The notes beneath the pieces were generated by a model. That model was not told the origin of the DNA. It saw nothing but the letters and a program-made list of their open reading frames with translations, and made no database searches. DNA of 64,000 nt from Foliamicus sp965115835 (GTDB taxonomy: Bacteria; Pseudomonadota; Gammaproteobacteria; Steroidobacterales; Foliamicaceae). Each line of letters opens with the position of its first letter. Position 1 is the first letter of the stretch. The translations under genes and the position numbers were made by a program. Of the stretch, positions 51,669 through 60,268 are shown one piece after another. The stretch lies in assembly GCA_965115835.1 (NCBI GenBank), contig OZ220471.1, positions 124,001 to 188,000 on the forward strand, given 5' to 3'.

Positions 51669-52974
51669 TCTGCGCGAACGTGTAGCCGATGCGCTGGCGC
51701 ACGCCCGCAAGGGAGGTGCGAGTCAGGCCGAGGCTTCCGCATCCCGCGACACGGGGCTGACGCTGCGCGTGCGCATGCGCTCCATGGAAACCCTGGAAAG
51801 CCACCAGAGCCACTCTCTGGGTCTGACCGTGTATCTGGGAAAGCGCACAGGTTCGGCGAGCACCTCCGACTTGTCCGTGCAGGCCGTACGCGCGACGGTC
51901 GACAAGGCCCTGAGCCTGGCCCGCTTCGCCGCCGAAGACGAGTGCGCCGGACTGGCGGACGCCGGGCGCATGGCTGCCGAATTTCCGCAACTGGACCTGT
52001 ATCACCCCTGGGGTCTGGAGGCCGAACAGGCCATGGAGCTGGCGCTGGAATGCGAAGCGGCGGCGCTGGACGCCGACTCCAGGATCAGCAACTCCGAAGG
52101 CGCGGGCGTGGACAGCGGCGAATCCAGTTTTGCCTATGGCAACTCGCACGGTTTCCTTCAGGCCGGGCGCGCCAGCAGCCACAGTGTTTCCTGCGTGGTG
52201 GTGAGCCAGCAGGACGGACAGATGGAGCGCGATTACGACTTTTCCGTGGCCCGCGCGCCCGAGGATCTGGAGCCGGCGAAGTCGGTGGGCGCGAGCGCTG
52301 CGGAAAAAACTCTCCGGCGGCTTGGCGCGCGCAAGATCAAGGGCAGGCGGGCGCCGGTCATTTTCGTTCCTCGGGTGGCGCGCAGCCTGATCGGGCATTT
52401 CTGCGCTGCGGTCAGCGGGCGCGCCCTGTACAACCGCGCCAGCTTTCTTCTCGACAGTCTGGACAAGCCGGTATTCGCCGCCGGCGTGAACCTGTCGGAG
52501 CGTCCGCATCTCCCGCGCGCCATGGCCAGCCATGCCTACGACGCGGAGGGCGTGGCCACCGCCAACCGCGAGGTGGTCAGCGGCGGCGTCCTCAATGGCT
52601 ATTTTCTGGGCAGCTACTCTGCGCGCAAGCTCGGCGTGGAAACCACCGGCAATGCCGGCGGCGCCCACAACCTGCTACTGCACAGCACGGGCGAGACGCT
52701 GGAGGATCTGACCGCCGGGATGAACGAAGGCCTGATGGTGACGGAGCTCATGGGACAGGGCGCCAACATCGTCACCGGCGACTACTCTCGCGGGGCGGCC
52801 GGTTACTGGGTGGAGGCCGGCGTTGTGGCCCATCCGGTGCACGAAATCACCATCGCCGGCAACCTCAAGGACATGTTCTGCAACATCCGCGCCATCGGCA
52901 ACGACATCGACCGGCGCGGCGGAATTCACACCGGCTCGATCTGCATCGATTCCCTGAGCATTGCTGGCGCCTGA
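51655..52974 (+). CDS. pmbA: Metalloprotease subunit PmbA/TldE
   Basis: The non-catalytic-motif partner of TldD. A 439-residue protein from ATG 51655: RVRMRSMETLESHQSHSLGLTVYLGKRTGSAST, SNSEGAGVDSGESSFAYGNSHGF, and the C-terminal VTELMGQGANIVTGDYSRGAAGYWVEAG and EITIAGNLKDMFCNI blocks. Overlap with purE and the shared strand indicate one operon that would give balanced TldD and TldE. Its 3' end overlaps the convergent redoxin gene by about 49 bases. Confidence 0.96.
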   Translation: MSPDDLRERVADALAHARKGGASQAEASASRDTGLTLRVRMRSMETLESHQSHSLGLTVYLGKRTGSASTSDLSVQAVRATVDKALSLARFAAEDECAGLADAGRMAAEFPQLDLYHPWGLEAEQAMELALECEAAALDADSRISNSEGAGVDSGESSFAYGNSHGFLQAGRASSHSVSCVVVSQQDGQMERDYDFSVARAPEDLEPAKSVGASAAEKTLRRLGARKIKGRRAPVIFVPRVARSLIGHFCAAVSGRALYNRASFLLDSLDKPVFAAGVNLSERPHLPRAMASHAYDAEGVATANREVVSGGVLNGYFLGSYSARKLGVETTGNAGGAHNLLLHSTGETLEDLTAGMNEGLMVTELMGQGANIVTGDYSRGAAGYWVEAGVVAHPVHEITIAGNLKDMFCNIRAIGNDIDRRGGIHTGSICIDSLSIAGA

Positions 52975-53615
52975 CCCTCACTGAGGACGCTGTCCACGCT
53001 GGCGCGGAGCTCGTCGGCGCCGAGGCGCCGGGTGTAGTCGGGATCGGAGTGGGCGAAGCGGATCACCCCGCCGGCGTCGATGACGTAGACAGCAGGCACA
53101 GGCAACGCGTGGTGGGTTTCGCCCGAAGCCTCTTCGAGGTCCACGCCATATTCCCTGGCCCTCTGGTAGGCGTCGTCGGACATGCGGAAAGCCAGACCGA
53201 AGGCTTCGGCGGCGCCGAGCCTTGCGTCCGACAGCAAGGTGTAGTCCAGGTTTGCGGTATCGCCGCGTAGCGCGGATGCGAGGTTCTCGGGACTGTCGGC
53301 GCTCAGGAAATACACATCCATGCCGCGTTCTTCCAGCTCGGGCACAACATGGCGCAACTCGGCGAGGTGCCGGGTGCAGTACGGGCACCAGCCGCCGCGA
53401 TAGAAGATCAGCAAGGTTGGCCGTTCGAGCCGGGCGGGATCGAAGACGAAATCGCTGCCGTTGACGTTACGGGCGGTGAACGCAGGCGCCATGCCCCCGG
53501 CGGGAAGCGGGTTTGTCTGTTCGGCGCTGGCGGCGATTTCCGCGCGCCCGATGTTTGCGCCAAAGAGCAGGGCGACGCCCAGAACAAGATGAAAACGGGG
53601 TTTTCTGGCGTGCAT
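52926..53615 (-). CDS. Secreted peroxiredoxin/thioredoxin-like redoxin
   Basis: A 229-residue AhpC/TSA-type protein from ATG 53615. A signal peptide (RFHLVLGVALLFGANIGRA) directs it to the periplasm. The redoxin domain shows PAFTARNVNGSDFVFDPARLERPTLLIFYRGGWCPYCTRHLAEL with a CPYC active site, VYFLSADSP and VYVIDAGGVIRFAHSDPDY. The CxxC placement resembles AhpC/TSA-like thioredoxins rather than typical 2-Cys peroxiredoxins, so it may be a reductase. Convergent with pmbA and divergent from folC. Confidence 0.9.
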   Translation of the reverse strand: MHARKPRFHLVLGVALLFGANIGRAEIAASAEQTNPLPAGGMAPAFTARNVNGSDFVFDPARLERPTLLIFYRGGWCPYCTRHLAELRHVVPELEERGMDVYFLSADSPENLASALRGDTANLDYTLLSDARLGAAEAFGLAFRMSDDAYQRAREYGVDLEEASGETHHALPVPAVYVIDAGGVIRFAHSDPDYTRRLGADELRASVDSVLSEGQAPAMLRESMQIEPV

Positions 53616-53674
53616 GGCGGGTCTCCGGTTCGCAGGCGCATTGTAAGGGCTTTGCACCCATACAATTCGCGCCC

Positions 53675-54976
53675 ATGGACTGCGCAGCCCCCGGGAGTCT
53701 GGATGAGTGGTTGCGTCATGCGGCGGGCCTGCGCCCTGGCGCAATCGATCTGGGCCTCGAGCGGGTTGCGCAAGTGATCGGCAAGCTGGATCTGAAACCG
53801 CCTTCCGGCCGGGTGGTGACCGTGGCGGGCACCAACGGCAAGGGCAGCACGGCGGGGCTGGTCGCGGCGGCGCTGCGCTTGAGGGCGGGTCTGCGTACCG
53901 CGCTTTACCTGTCGCCGTACCTGCAGGATTTCGGGGAGCGGGCGCAGATTGACGGCGCTTGCGCCGAACCCGAAAACTGGAGCCGTCAGTTCGAGCGGGT
54001 CGAGGCCGTGCGCGGCGACATCCGGCTTACCGAGTTCGAGTTCGTTACCCTGGCGGCCTTCAGCCTGTTCAGCCAGTCGGATTGTCAGGCCTGGGTGCTG
54101 GAGGTGGGCCTGGGCGGCAGACTGGATGCCGTCAATGCAATCGACCCGGACGTGAGCGTGATCACGCGGATCGCGATGGACCACCAGGACTGGCTGGGCA
54201 GCACGCTGGATTCGGTGGCGGCGGAGAAGGCCGGGATCCTGCGCGCAGGCCGCCCGGCGTTTTACGGAGCGGGGGTTGCGCCCGCGCCGATCGCAGCCCG
54301 TGCGGCCGAACTGGACGCCCCGCTGTACCAGGCGGGCGTTGATTTCGATTTCGGGCGCTGCGGCAAGCACTGGGAGTGGCGGGGGAGAATCTCCAGCCGG
54401 GAAGGTCTGCCGGTTGCCGAGCCGGCCAATGCGGCTGAACTGCCCAATGCCAGTCTGGCGTTTGCGGTCCTTGAGCGCCTCGACCCGGACTGGGTTCCCG
54501 GGGCCGGCGACTGGCTGGAGATTCTGCATGCCGGACGGTTGCCGGGGCGGTTCGAGCGGCTGGAACGCGCCGGCGTGGAATGGGTCCTGGATGTTGCCCA
54601 CAACCCCGATGCGGGAGCGTGTCTGGCGAAGAGCCTCGATGCCCTGCCACCGCGCCCGGCGATCTGGGTGCTGGGCATGCACGGCGACAAGGACATTGCC
54701 GGTTTTATCCGCACTCTGCCGCTCGGTGCGGACGATCAGGTAATCGTTACCCGCGCGGACTGGCCGCAGGCGTGTTCCCCGGATGATCTGGCTGCGGCGC
54801 TGGCGCAGAGTCCGCATGCGAAGCTGTGGCGCTGCGGATCGGTGACGGAAGCCTGCGGGCAGGCGGCGGAGCTGGCCACGGTGGAGAACAGGGTGGTGGT
54901 GACCGGTTCCTTCAATGTTGCCGGCCCTGCGCGCACATGGCTTCAGGGGCGCCCCTTGCAGGGGTGCGCCCTGTAG
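53675..54976 (+). CDS. folC: Bifunctional dihydrofolate synthase / folylpolyglutamate synthase
   Basis: FolC adds glutamate to dihydropteroate and folates. The 433-residue Mur-ligase-family protein starts GSLDEWLRHAAGLRPGAIDLGLERV and has the P-loop TVAGTNGKGSTAGLV, LYLSPYLQDFGERAQIDG, LEVGLGGRLDAVNAIDPD, TRIAMDHQDWLGSTLDSVAAEKAGI and VLDVAHNPDAG. Length is normal. It stands alone on the + strand here; accD or dedD, often adjacent in gammaproteobacteria, are missing. Confidence 0.95.
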   Translation: MDCAAPGSLDEWLRHAAGLRPGAIDLGLERVAQVIGKLDLKPPSGRVVTVAGTNGKGSTAGLVAAALRLRAGLRTALYLSPYLQDFGERAQIDGACAEPENWSRQFERVEAVRGDIRLTEFEFVTLAAFSLFSQSDCQAWVLEVGLGGRLDAVNAIDPDVSVITRIAMDHQDWLGSTLDSVAAEKAGILRAGRPAFYGAGVAPAPIAARAAELDAPLYQAGVDFDFGRCGKHWEWRGRISSREGLPVAEPANAAELPNASLAFAVLERLDPDWVPGAGDWLEILHAGRLPGRFERLERAGVEWVLDVAHNPDAGACLAKSLDALPPRPAIWVLGMHGDKDIAGFIRTLPLGADDQVIVTRADWPQACSPDDLAAALAQSPHAKLWRCGSVTEACGQAAELATVENRVVVTGSFNVAGPARTWLQGRPLQGCAL

Positions 54977-55052
54977 GGGTGCGGGGGACCGCTCGTGTGC
55001 GGCGACACCCGGCGAGGGGCTTGGGTGCGCCTTGCAGGGGTGCGGGGGACCG
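54966..55052. repeat. Two 28-bp direct repeats between folC and the amidohydrolase gene
   Basis: The segments at 54966-54993 and 55025-55052 differ at two positions and share the core AGGGGTGCGGGGGACCG; a shorter related piece (TTGCAGGGGTGCGCC) just precedes the first, inside the last codons of folC. The origin is unknown; there are too few units and unsuitable spacing for a CRISPR array. Confidence 0.7.
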
Positions 55053-55059
55053 TCGAAGG

Positions 55060-55932
55060 TCACTCCAGGCCGTAGATTTTCAGCACGTTGTCGCGCATCA
55101 GCTTGCGCCGCGCCTGCGGGCGAAGCTCCAGCGCGTCGATATCCGCCACGGTGCGTTGAAAGTCCAGCACCGGGAAGTCGGTGCCGAAGATGACCTTGTC
55201 CTGCCCGAAGGAATTGATGTAGTGGCGGAAACTGTCCGGCCAGTACCTGGGGCGGTGCGCGTCGCAACCGATGAACACGTTATTGTGCTTCCACGACATG
55301 GCGATCATTTCCTCGTGCCAGGGAATGCCTACATGAATCCCGATCAGCTTCAGTTCCGGGAAGTCGCAGGCTACGGGGTCCAGGGTGATGGGCCGGCCCA
55401 CGCTACGGCGCGGCGCGTTGCTGGCGTAGATCATCGACTGGCCCACCTGCATTTGCATGGGTACGCCCAGCTCGCAGCACTTGGCGTAGAAGGGGTAGTA
55501 GCGGGCGTGATCCGGCGCCAGTTCGAACCAGTGCGGATAGAGGTGGGCGCCGATGAATCCCATGTTCCTGACGGCGTCCTCGAACTTTCGCACCCCTTCC
55601 ATGCCTTCGGTGGGATCGATGCCGGCCAGCCCGCTGAAGCGGTCGGGGTACTGCTCGCAGGCGCGCGCCACAATCTCGTAGGGCAGGTGGTAGCAGCCGG
55701 GCAGACCCACCTGACCGGTGCGCGGGGCGATCAGAAAGGCGCGCTCGATGCCGGCGGCGTCCAGCCGTTCGATCATCTGCTCGAGCGCCAGCCCCTGCAT
55801 CAAGGGGCTTTCGGCCTTCATCTTGCCGACAAAGAAATCGCCCTGCCAGCCCGGCCTGCAGGAAAGGGCCTCCGGCGTCCAGATATTGACGACTGCATCG
55901 ATCGCCTTGTAGTCATGCCCGGATTTGCTCAT
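55060..55932 (-). CDS. Amidohydrolase family 2 (ACMSD-like) protein
   Basis: A 290-residue TIM-barrel metal-dependent hydrolase or decarboxylase. Features: IDAVVNIWTPEAL at the start (the usual metal-binding HxH is replaced by DAVVNIW), RFSGLAGIDPTEGMEGVRKFEDAV, GFIGAHLYPHWFELAPDHARYYPFYAKCCELGVPMQMQVG, LKLIGIHVGIPWHEEMIAM and VIFGTDFPVLDFQRTV, the typical amidohydrolase 2 ending. The loss of the HxH suggests altered metal use or substrate. Reaction unknown. It is divergent from the thiamine operon. Confidence 0.88.
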   Translation of the reverse strand: MSKSGHDYKAIDAVVNIWTPEALSCRPGWQGDFFVGKMKAESPLMQGLALEQMIERLDAAGIERAFLIAPRTGQVGLPGCYHLPYEIVARACEQYPDRFSGLAGIDPTEGMEGVRKFEDAVRNMGFIGAHLYPHWFELAPDHARYYPFYAKCCELGVPMQMQVGQSMIYASNAPRRSVGRPITLDPVACDFPELKLIGIHVGIPWHEEMIAMSWKHNNVFIGCDAHRPRYWPDSFRHYINSFGQDKVIFGTDFPVLDFQRTVADIDALELRPQARRKLMRDNVLKIYGLE

Positions 55933-56027
55933 GCGCCGTCTCCGCTCGTTTGGCGGTCATTATCCTTCAATCCGCGCCTTGCGTTGTTGCGAGCGCGCTG
56001 CGCCAGGAGGAGAACGGGATATACTCC

Positions 56028-56113
56028 TGTCCTGCCTGGGGGGCGGCTTTCGGCCTGAGACCTTTTGAAAGGGAACCCCTTGAACCTGATCCGGTTAGTC
56101 CCGGCGGAGGAAC
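56028..56113 (+). promoter_or_regulatory. TPP riboswitch (THI element)
   Basis: The hallmark blocks are in order: a G-rich stretch before CGGCCTGAGA (56050-56060), ACCCCTTGAACCTGATCCGG (56075-56094), TTAGTCCCGGCGGAGGAACG. This is the thiamine diphosphate aptamer. The 3' strand of its closing helix includes GGCGGAGGA, which is also the Shine-Dalgarno sequence eight bases before ATG 56119. Ligand binding would therefore sequester the ribosome-binding site directly, switching off the downstream uptake operon when thiamine diphosphate is plentiful. Confidence 0.93.
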
Positions 56114-56118
56114 GAGGT

Positions 56119-58233
56119 ATGCGACAACTTCATTTCCTTGCCCTTGCGGCAATTTTCTTGTGGATAGCGGCGCCTGCTCCGGTTCGCGCGGAAGGCTCGC
56201 CCGCCGGCGTGCTGGAGGAAGTGGTGGTCACGGCGGCGCTGAAAGAGGTGCGCAGCCTTGATTTGCCTGCCAGCGTCACGGTGCTGGATGCGCGAACCGT
56301 CCGCAGCTCGGCGGTCCAGCATTTCGAGGAGCTGGCTCAACTCACGCCCAACCTGCATTGGGCCGGCGGTTCCTCGCGGGCGCGCTACTTCCAGGTGCGC
56401 GGGATCGGGGAGCGCTCCCAGTATGAAGGCGCCCCGAACCCCTCGGTGGGTTTCCTGCTCGACGATATCGACTTCTCGGCCATCGGCGGCGTGGCGACCC
56501 GTTTCGACCTGGGGAGCGTGGAGATACTGCGTGGTCCGCAAGGCACGCGCTACGGCGCCAACGCGCTGGCCGGGCTGATCTACGCGCGCTCCCGGGAGCC
56601 GTCCCGGAAGATGGAGGCCGAAGCCGAGCTTTCCTTCGGCAGTGACGACATGCAAGCGCTGGGCGTGGCGCTGGGCGGTCCCCTGGGCCCGCAGGCGGCC
56701 GGACGGTTTTCGGCGCAGCAATACCGGGCTGGCGGTTTCCGGAACAACGCCACGCTTGGCCGGGATGACACCAATGCGCGCGAGGAATCGAGCCTGAGGG
56801 CCAAGCTCGACTACCAGCCTTCGCCGCAACTGGCGCTGAAGCTGACGCTGCTGCATATCGATCTCGACAACGGCTACGACAGCTGGGCCATCGACAACGG
56901 GCTCACTACCTGGTCCGACCGGCCCGGGCGCGATTCGCAGGCATCCACGGGCGCTTCGCTGCGAGCGGACCTCGAGCTTGCCGGCGGCCACAGCCTGGTT
57001 GGCATTACCGGCGCGGCGCTGTCCGATATCGAGCACAGCTACGACGCGGATTGGGGCGAGGACGGCTATTGGTCCGGGATTGCGGGCTTTGCGATGCGCT
57101 ATGACTATACTTCGCGCACCCTGCGGGAGCGCACCGGCTTCAGTCAGGAATTGCGCCTGCTGTCGCCGCCGGACAGCGAGTCGGGGTACGTTTTGGGCGT
57201 GTGGTTCCTGAGCCTTGAAGAAGACAACAAGCGCGTGGACACGGGCCTGTACGCCGAGCCCGGTTATGCGCCCGACCCCAGCAATGATCGGTTCGAGTCG
57301 CGCTATGGCGCCGACAGTCTGGCGCTGTTCGGCGAGATCACCCGGTCGTTTGCCGATGTCTGGGAAATAACGGTTGGCCTGCGCCGGGAGCAGCGCAAGG
57401 CCGACTACGACGATTCCATGGACGAACGGTTCTCCCCGAAGGACGGGATGCTGGGCGGGCACTTGAGCCTTGCGCGCGCCCTGGGAGAAAACGCCAACAT
57501 CTATGCACGCATTGCCCGGGGCTACAAGGCGGGGGGTTTCAACCTGGGCCTCGGGGGGCGGGGGCTTGACAGCGACGAGCTGCTCTATGAGCCCGAGTTT
57601 CTGTGGAACTACGAGCTGGGCGTCAAGGGACTGTGGCTGGATGGACGGTGGCGCGGCGAACTGTCGGTGTTTCACTCCCGGCGCGTGGAGGTGCAGGTGG
57701 ACGCTTCCCGGCAGGTGGACCCGCAGGACCCCAACACCTTCGTTTTCTTTACTCGCAATGCGGGCCTCGGGACGAACCGGGGTGTGGAGTTGAGCCTTCG
57801 GTTCGCTCCGGATGAGGCCTGGTCGCTGACCGCGGCGCTGGGACTTCTGGACACCGAAATTACCCGGTTTCCGGGGCGCCCCGAACTGGAGGGCCGCGAG
57901 CAGCCCCATGCGCCGTCCTGGGGTTACGCGCTGGGAGTGCGCTGGCGGAATCCGCAGGGCTGGTTCCTGCACGGCGAGTGGACCGGCAAGGACGGTTTCT
58001 ATTTCTCCAGCAGTCACGACCGCAAGTCCGAACCCCATGCGCTCGTGAACTGGAGGGCCGGGCGTGCCTGGGCGGGCTGGGAGGCTTTTGCCTGGGTGCG
58101 CAACCTGTTCGACGAATACTATGCGGTGCGCGGGTTTTACTTTTCCAACGTGCCGCCCGACTGGCCCGAGCAGGAATTTCGCCAGCAGGGCGACCCCAGG
58201 CACTTCGGCGTTACGCTACGCCGCGAATTTTGA
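56119..58233 (+). CDS. TonB-dependent receptor, predicted thiamine (or precursor) uptake
   Basis: A 704-residue outer-membrane transporter from ATG 56119; the longer open frame from 56065 runs through the riboswitch and is not coding. Signal peptide HFLALAAIFLWIAAPAPVRAEG, TonB-box region LEEVVVTAALKEV, plug domain (LDLPASVTVLDA, YFQVRGIGERSQYEGAPNPSVGFLLDDIDF, GSVEILRGPQGTRYGANALAGLIY), barrel ending FGVTLRREF. The substrate is inferred from the TPP riboswitch in its leader and from the three downstream thiamine genes, matching the known class of riboswitch-controlled TonB receptors. Confidence 0.93.
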   Translation: MRQLHFLALAAIFLWIAAPAPVRAEGSPAGVLEEVVVTAALKEVRSLDLPASVTVLDARTVRSSAVQHFEELAQLTPNLHWAGGSSRARYFQVRGIGERSQYEGAPNPSVGFLLDDIDFSAIGGVATRFDLGSVEILRGPQGTRYGANALAGLIYARSREPSRKMEAEAELSFGSDDMQALGVALGGPLGPQAAGRFSAQQYRAGGFRNNATLGRDDTNAREESSLRAKLDYQPSPQLALKLTLLHIDLDNGYDSWAIDNGLTTWSDRPGRDSQASTGASLRADLELAGGHSLVGITGAALSDIEHSYDADWGEDGYWSGIAGFAMRYDYTSRTLRERTGFSQELRLLSPPDSESGYVLGVWFLSLEEDNKRVDTGLYAEPGYAPDPSNDRFESRYGADSLALFGEITRSFADVWEITVGLRREQRKADYDDSMDERFSPKDGMLGGHLSLARALGENANIYARIARGYKAGGFNLGLGGRGLDSDELLYEPEFLWNYELGVKGLWLDGRWRGELSVFHSRRVEVQVDASRQVDPQDPNTFVFFTRNAGLGTNRGVELSLRFAPDEAWSLTAALGLLDTEITRFPGRPELEGREQPHAPSWGYALGVRWRNPQGWFLHGEWTGKDGFYFSSSHDRKSEPHALVNWRAGRAWAGWEAFAWVRNLFDEYYAVRGFYFSNVPPDWPEQEFRQQGDPRHFGVTLRREF

Positions 58234-58243
58234 GGAACGGACC

Positions 58244-58513
58244 ATGCGCATTACCGCCGAACTCAGCCTCTACCCGCTGGCCTGCGAGGATCCGGTGGGC
58301 CGGATTACCCGGTTCGTTCGCGACCTCGGGGATCAGCCGGGTCTGGAGCTTCTGACCAACCAGATGAGCACGCAGTTGCGCGGCGAGATGCAGGATGTGC
58401 AGCGGGCCGTGAGCGTCTGCATGGAGAAGGCGATGGAGTCGGGCGACCATGTGGTGCTGGTTGCCAAGTACCTGAACGCGGACTTGCCGATCAACTCGCT
58501 GCCCCGCCTTTAG
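58244..58513 (+). CDS. YkoF-like thiamine-binding protein
   Basis: An 89-residue protein starting MRITAELSLYPL, with RFVRDLGDQPGLELLTNQMSTQLRGEMQDVQRAVS and ending VVLVAKYLNADLPINSLPRL. This fits the YkoF/MTH1187 thiamine- or hydroxymethylpyrimidine-binding fold. It lies 10 bases after the TonB receptor in a riboswitch-controlled operon. It has no signal peptide, so it would act in the cytoplasm, perhaps handing thiamine between permease and kinase or sensing it. Confidence 0.85.
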   Translation: MRITAELSLYPLACEDPVGRITRFVRDLGDQPGLELLTNQMSTQLRGEMQDVQRAVSVCMEKAMESGDHVVLVAKYLNADLPINSLPRL

Positions 58514-58569
58514 CCCGCCGTTCTCTCAGCGGCCCGCCGCCTTCCAGCATCTTGCCTGATCTCGGCCTC

Positions 58570-59121
58570 ATGGGGGTCCTGGAGATCCTGGCCGTGGTGC
58601 TGGGCCTCTTGTACGTGTTGCTCGCCATCCGCCGCCGTGTCTTGTGCTGGGCGGCCTCGTTCGTGGCTTCCGGGTTGTTCGTGGTGGTGTTTCTGGATGC
58701 AGGGCTGATATTCCAGCCGTGGCTGCAGGTCTTCTACATGGCGATGGCCGTGTATGGTTTTCTCAAGTGGCGCTCCGGCGCAAGGAATCCCGCCCGACTC
58801 GGCTATTGGGGGTGGCGCAACAACCTGATTGCCGTTGTGGCTCTGGCGGCTGGTTCGATCGCGCTTGCCATGCTGCTTCAGCCGCGCAGCGATTCGTCCC
58901 TGCTTTTTCTCGACGTGATCACTGCGCTGGGGGCGCCGCTTGCAACTTTCTTGCAGGCGAGAAAATACCTCGACAACTGGCTCTGGTGGATCGTGCTGGA
59001 CAGCATCTATGTGGCGCTCTTCATGGAACGGAGCCTGTACTTCACGGCTGGCCTGTCCTTCCTGTACCTGTTGCTGGGTTGGGTCGGGTACCGAGCCTGG
59101 CGCAGGGCGCATGCTTCGTGA
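58570..59121 (+). CDS. PnuC-family permease, predicted thiamine transporter (PnuT type)
   Basis: A 183-residue inner-membrane protein from ATG 58570 (TTG 58552 would add six residues). About six to seven hydrophobic helices are visible, with PnuC-type motifs LKWRSG, GYWGWRNN and YLDNWLWWIVLDSIYVALF. PnuC proteins carry vitamins by facilitated diffusion and rely on a cytoplasmic kinase to trap them; the thiamine-specific branch is called PnuT. The kinase gene overlapping its stop codon and the upstream riboswitch favour thiamine over nicotinamide riboside. Confidence 0.9.
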   Translation: MGVLEILAVVLGLLYVLLAIRRRVLCWAASFVASGLFVVVFLDAGLIFQPWLQVFYMAMAVYGFLKWRSGARNPARLGYWGWRNNLIAVVALAAGSIALAMLLQPRSDSSLLFLDVITALGAPLATFLQARKYLDNWLWWIVLDSIYVALFMERSLYFTAGLSFLYLLLGWVGYRAWRRAHAS

Positions 59122-59918
59122 ACCCGCAAGGACTGCTCGCACGGATTCCGCAGCTCCGGGACCTGAAGATTGTTCGCCGGCTGTCCGGCGGCGACTGGAA
59201 CCGGAGCTGGCTGGCGGCGAGGGGAGGGGAACGGCTGGTGGTACGTTGGGATACCCCGGCTGCTCCCGCGCTCGGACTGGATCGAAAGGGAGAGATCCGT
59301 GTCTTGCGCTCGGTTCAGGGCTGCGGGCTGGGTCCGAAACTGGTGTTTTCCGATATCCGGCTCGGAGTGCTCGTGACCCGCTGGCAGGCGGGCCGCGCCT
59401 GCGCCCCGGACATGATGCGCAATCCGCAGCTTCTGCGCGGTCTGGGCGCGGTTCTTCGGCGCCTTCATGAGTCGGTTGCCGCACCTGCGGGCATGGCGCC
59501 GCTGAATCTGGCTCGCGCTGTCGACCGCTACGCCTTGATTATCGGTACTGTTCGGGCGCGGGCAACCGCCCGGGGGGCAAGGCGAATCCTCAGGGCCGCG
59601 GCAGGAAACACCAGGCCAGCGGCGCTGTGCCACAACGACCCCGTTGCGCCGAACGTTCTGTGCGGGCGGACAATGAGCCTGATCGACTGGGAATTTGCCT
59701 CTCCGGGCGACCCGCTCCTTGATCTCGCCGTGGTGATTGGCCATCACGGCCTCGGCGCGGGGAGAGCGCAAACCCTGCTCGCGGCAGCCAGGGGACGCGC
59801 TCACCCCTCGGACCGGCGCGCGCTCGGCCACTTGGTGAATTGCTACGCCAGCGTGCGCCTGTTGTGGGAGGGCGCCGTTCGCGTTGTGGCAAACCGGCCG
59901 GGGCGCCGCAGGCCGTAG
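59118..59918 (+). CDS. Choline/thiamine kinase family phosphotransferase
   Basis: A 266-residue APH-fold kinase beginning at GTG 59118 inside the permease stop codon (GTGA). Motifs: IVRRLSGGDWNRSWLAARGGERLVVRW (nucleotide loop and Lys/Arg), AALCHNDPVAPNVLCG (Brenner catalytic motif, with Asn before the Asp) and MSLIDWEFASPGDPLLDLAVVIGHHG (metal-binding Asp). In this operon it most likely phosphorylates imported thiamine, trapping it in the cytoplasm. Substrate is inferred from context; choline or an unrelated alcohol is possible by fold alone. Confidence 0.87.
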   Translation: MNPQGLLARIPQLRDLKIVRRLSGGDWNRSWLAARGGERLVVRWDTPAAPALGLDRKGEIRVLRSVQGCGLGPKLVFSDIRLGVLVTRWQAGRACAPDMMRNPQLLRGLGAVLRRLHESVAAPAGMAPLNLARAVDRYALIIGTVRARATARGARRILRAAAGNTRPAALCHNDPVAPNVLCGRTMSLIDWEFASPGDPLLDLAVVIGHHGLGAGRAQTLLAAARGRAHPSDRRALGHLVNCYASVRLLWEGAVRVVANRPGRRRP

Positions 59919-60268
59919 GCTTCTCGCGCGCAACGTAACTACCGCCCCAGACGAGCTCACCCCAAGCGCTGGAGCCGTTCCCGGTGCGCGCCCAGGCGCA
60001 GTCGTCTGATTCGGAAACCGTAGCGCCCGCTCCGGGCCATATCCTGGTGCGCGCCCGGGCGCAGTGCTTGCCTTCGCAGGGCCGAGGCGCCTGCCTGCTT
60101 TCGACGTTGCGGCAGCAGGGTCAGGGGAAAGCGGTTCTTGTTCGTTAATAGTTTCAGATGTCAGGCATGTTCAGGCATGTGTTTGTTTCCAGTGGTTGTT
60201 TGTAATCCGGTCAGCCGATTCCATCAATTCCTTCCTGTGACTTTGCTGTTTTTCGAGGAGGCAGCCTC
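59919..60268. other. Intergenic region with short repeats
   Basis: About 350 bases with no supported gene. Two 20-bp copies of GGTGCGCGCCCAGGCGCAGT (59983-60002 and 60046-60065, one mismatch) and a tandem TCAGGCATGT (60161-60180) are visible. It contains the presumed promoter and the GAGGAG ribosome-binding site (60255-60260) of the next gene. Confidence 0.5.

Noticed and set aside
54966..55052. Possible CRISPR-like repeats
   Set aside because: Only two full units, spacer not unique in a series, and no cas genes.
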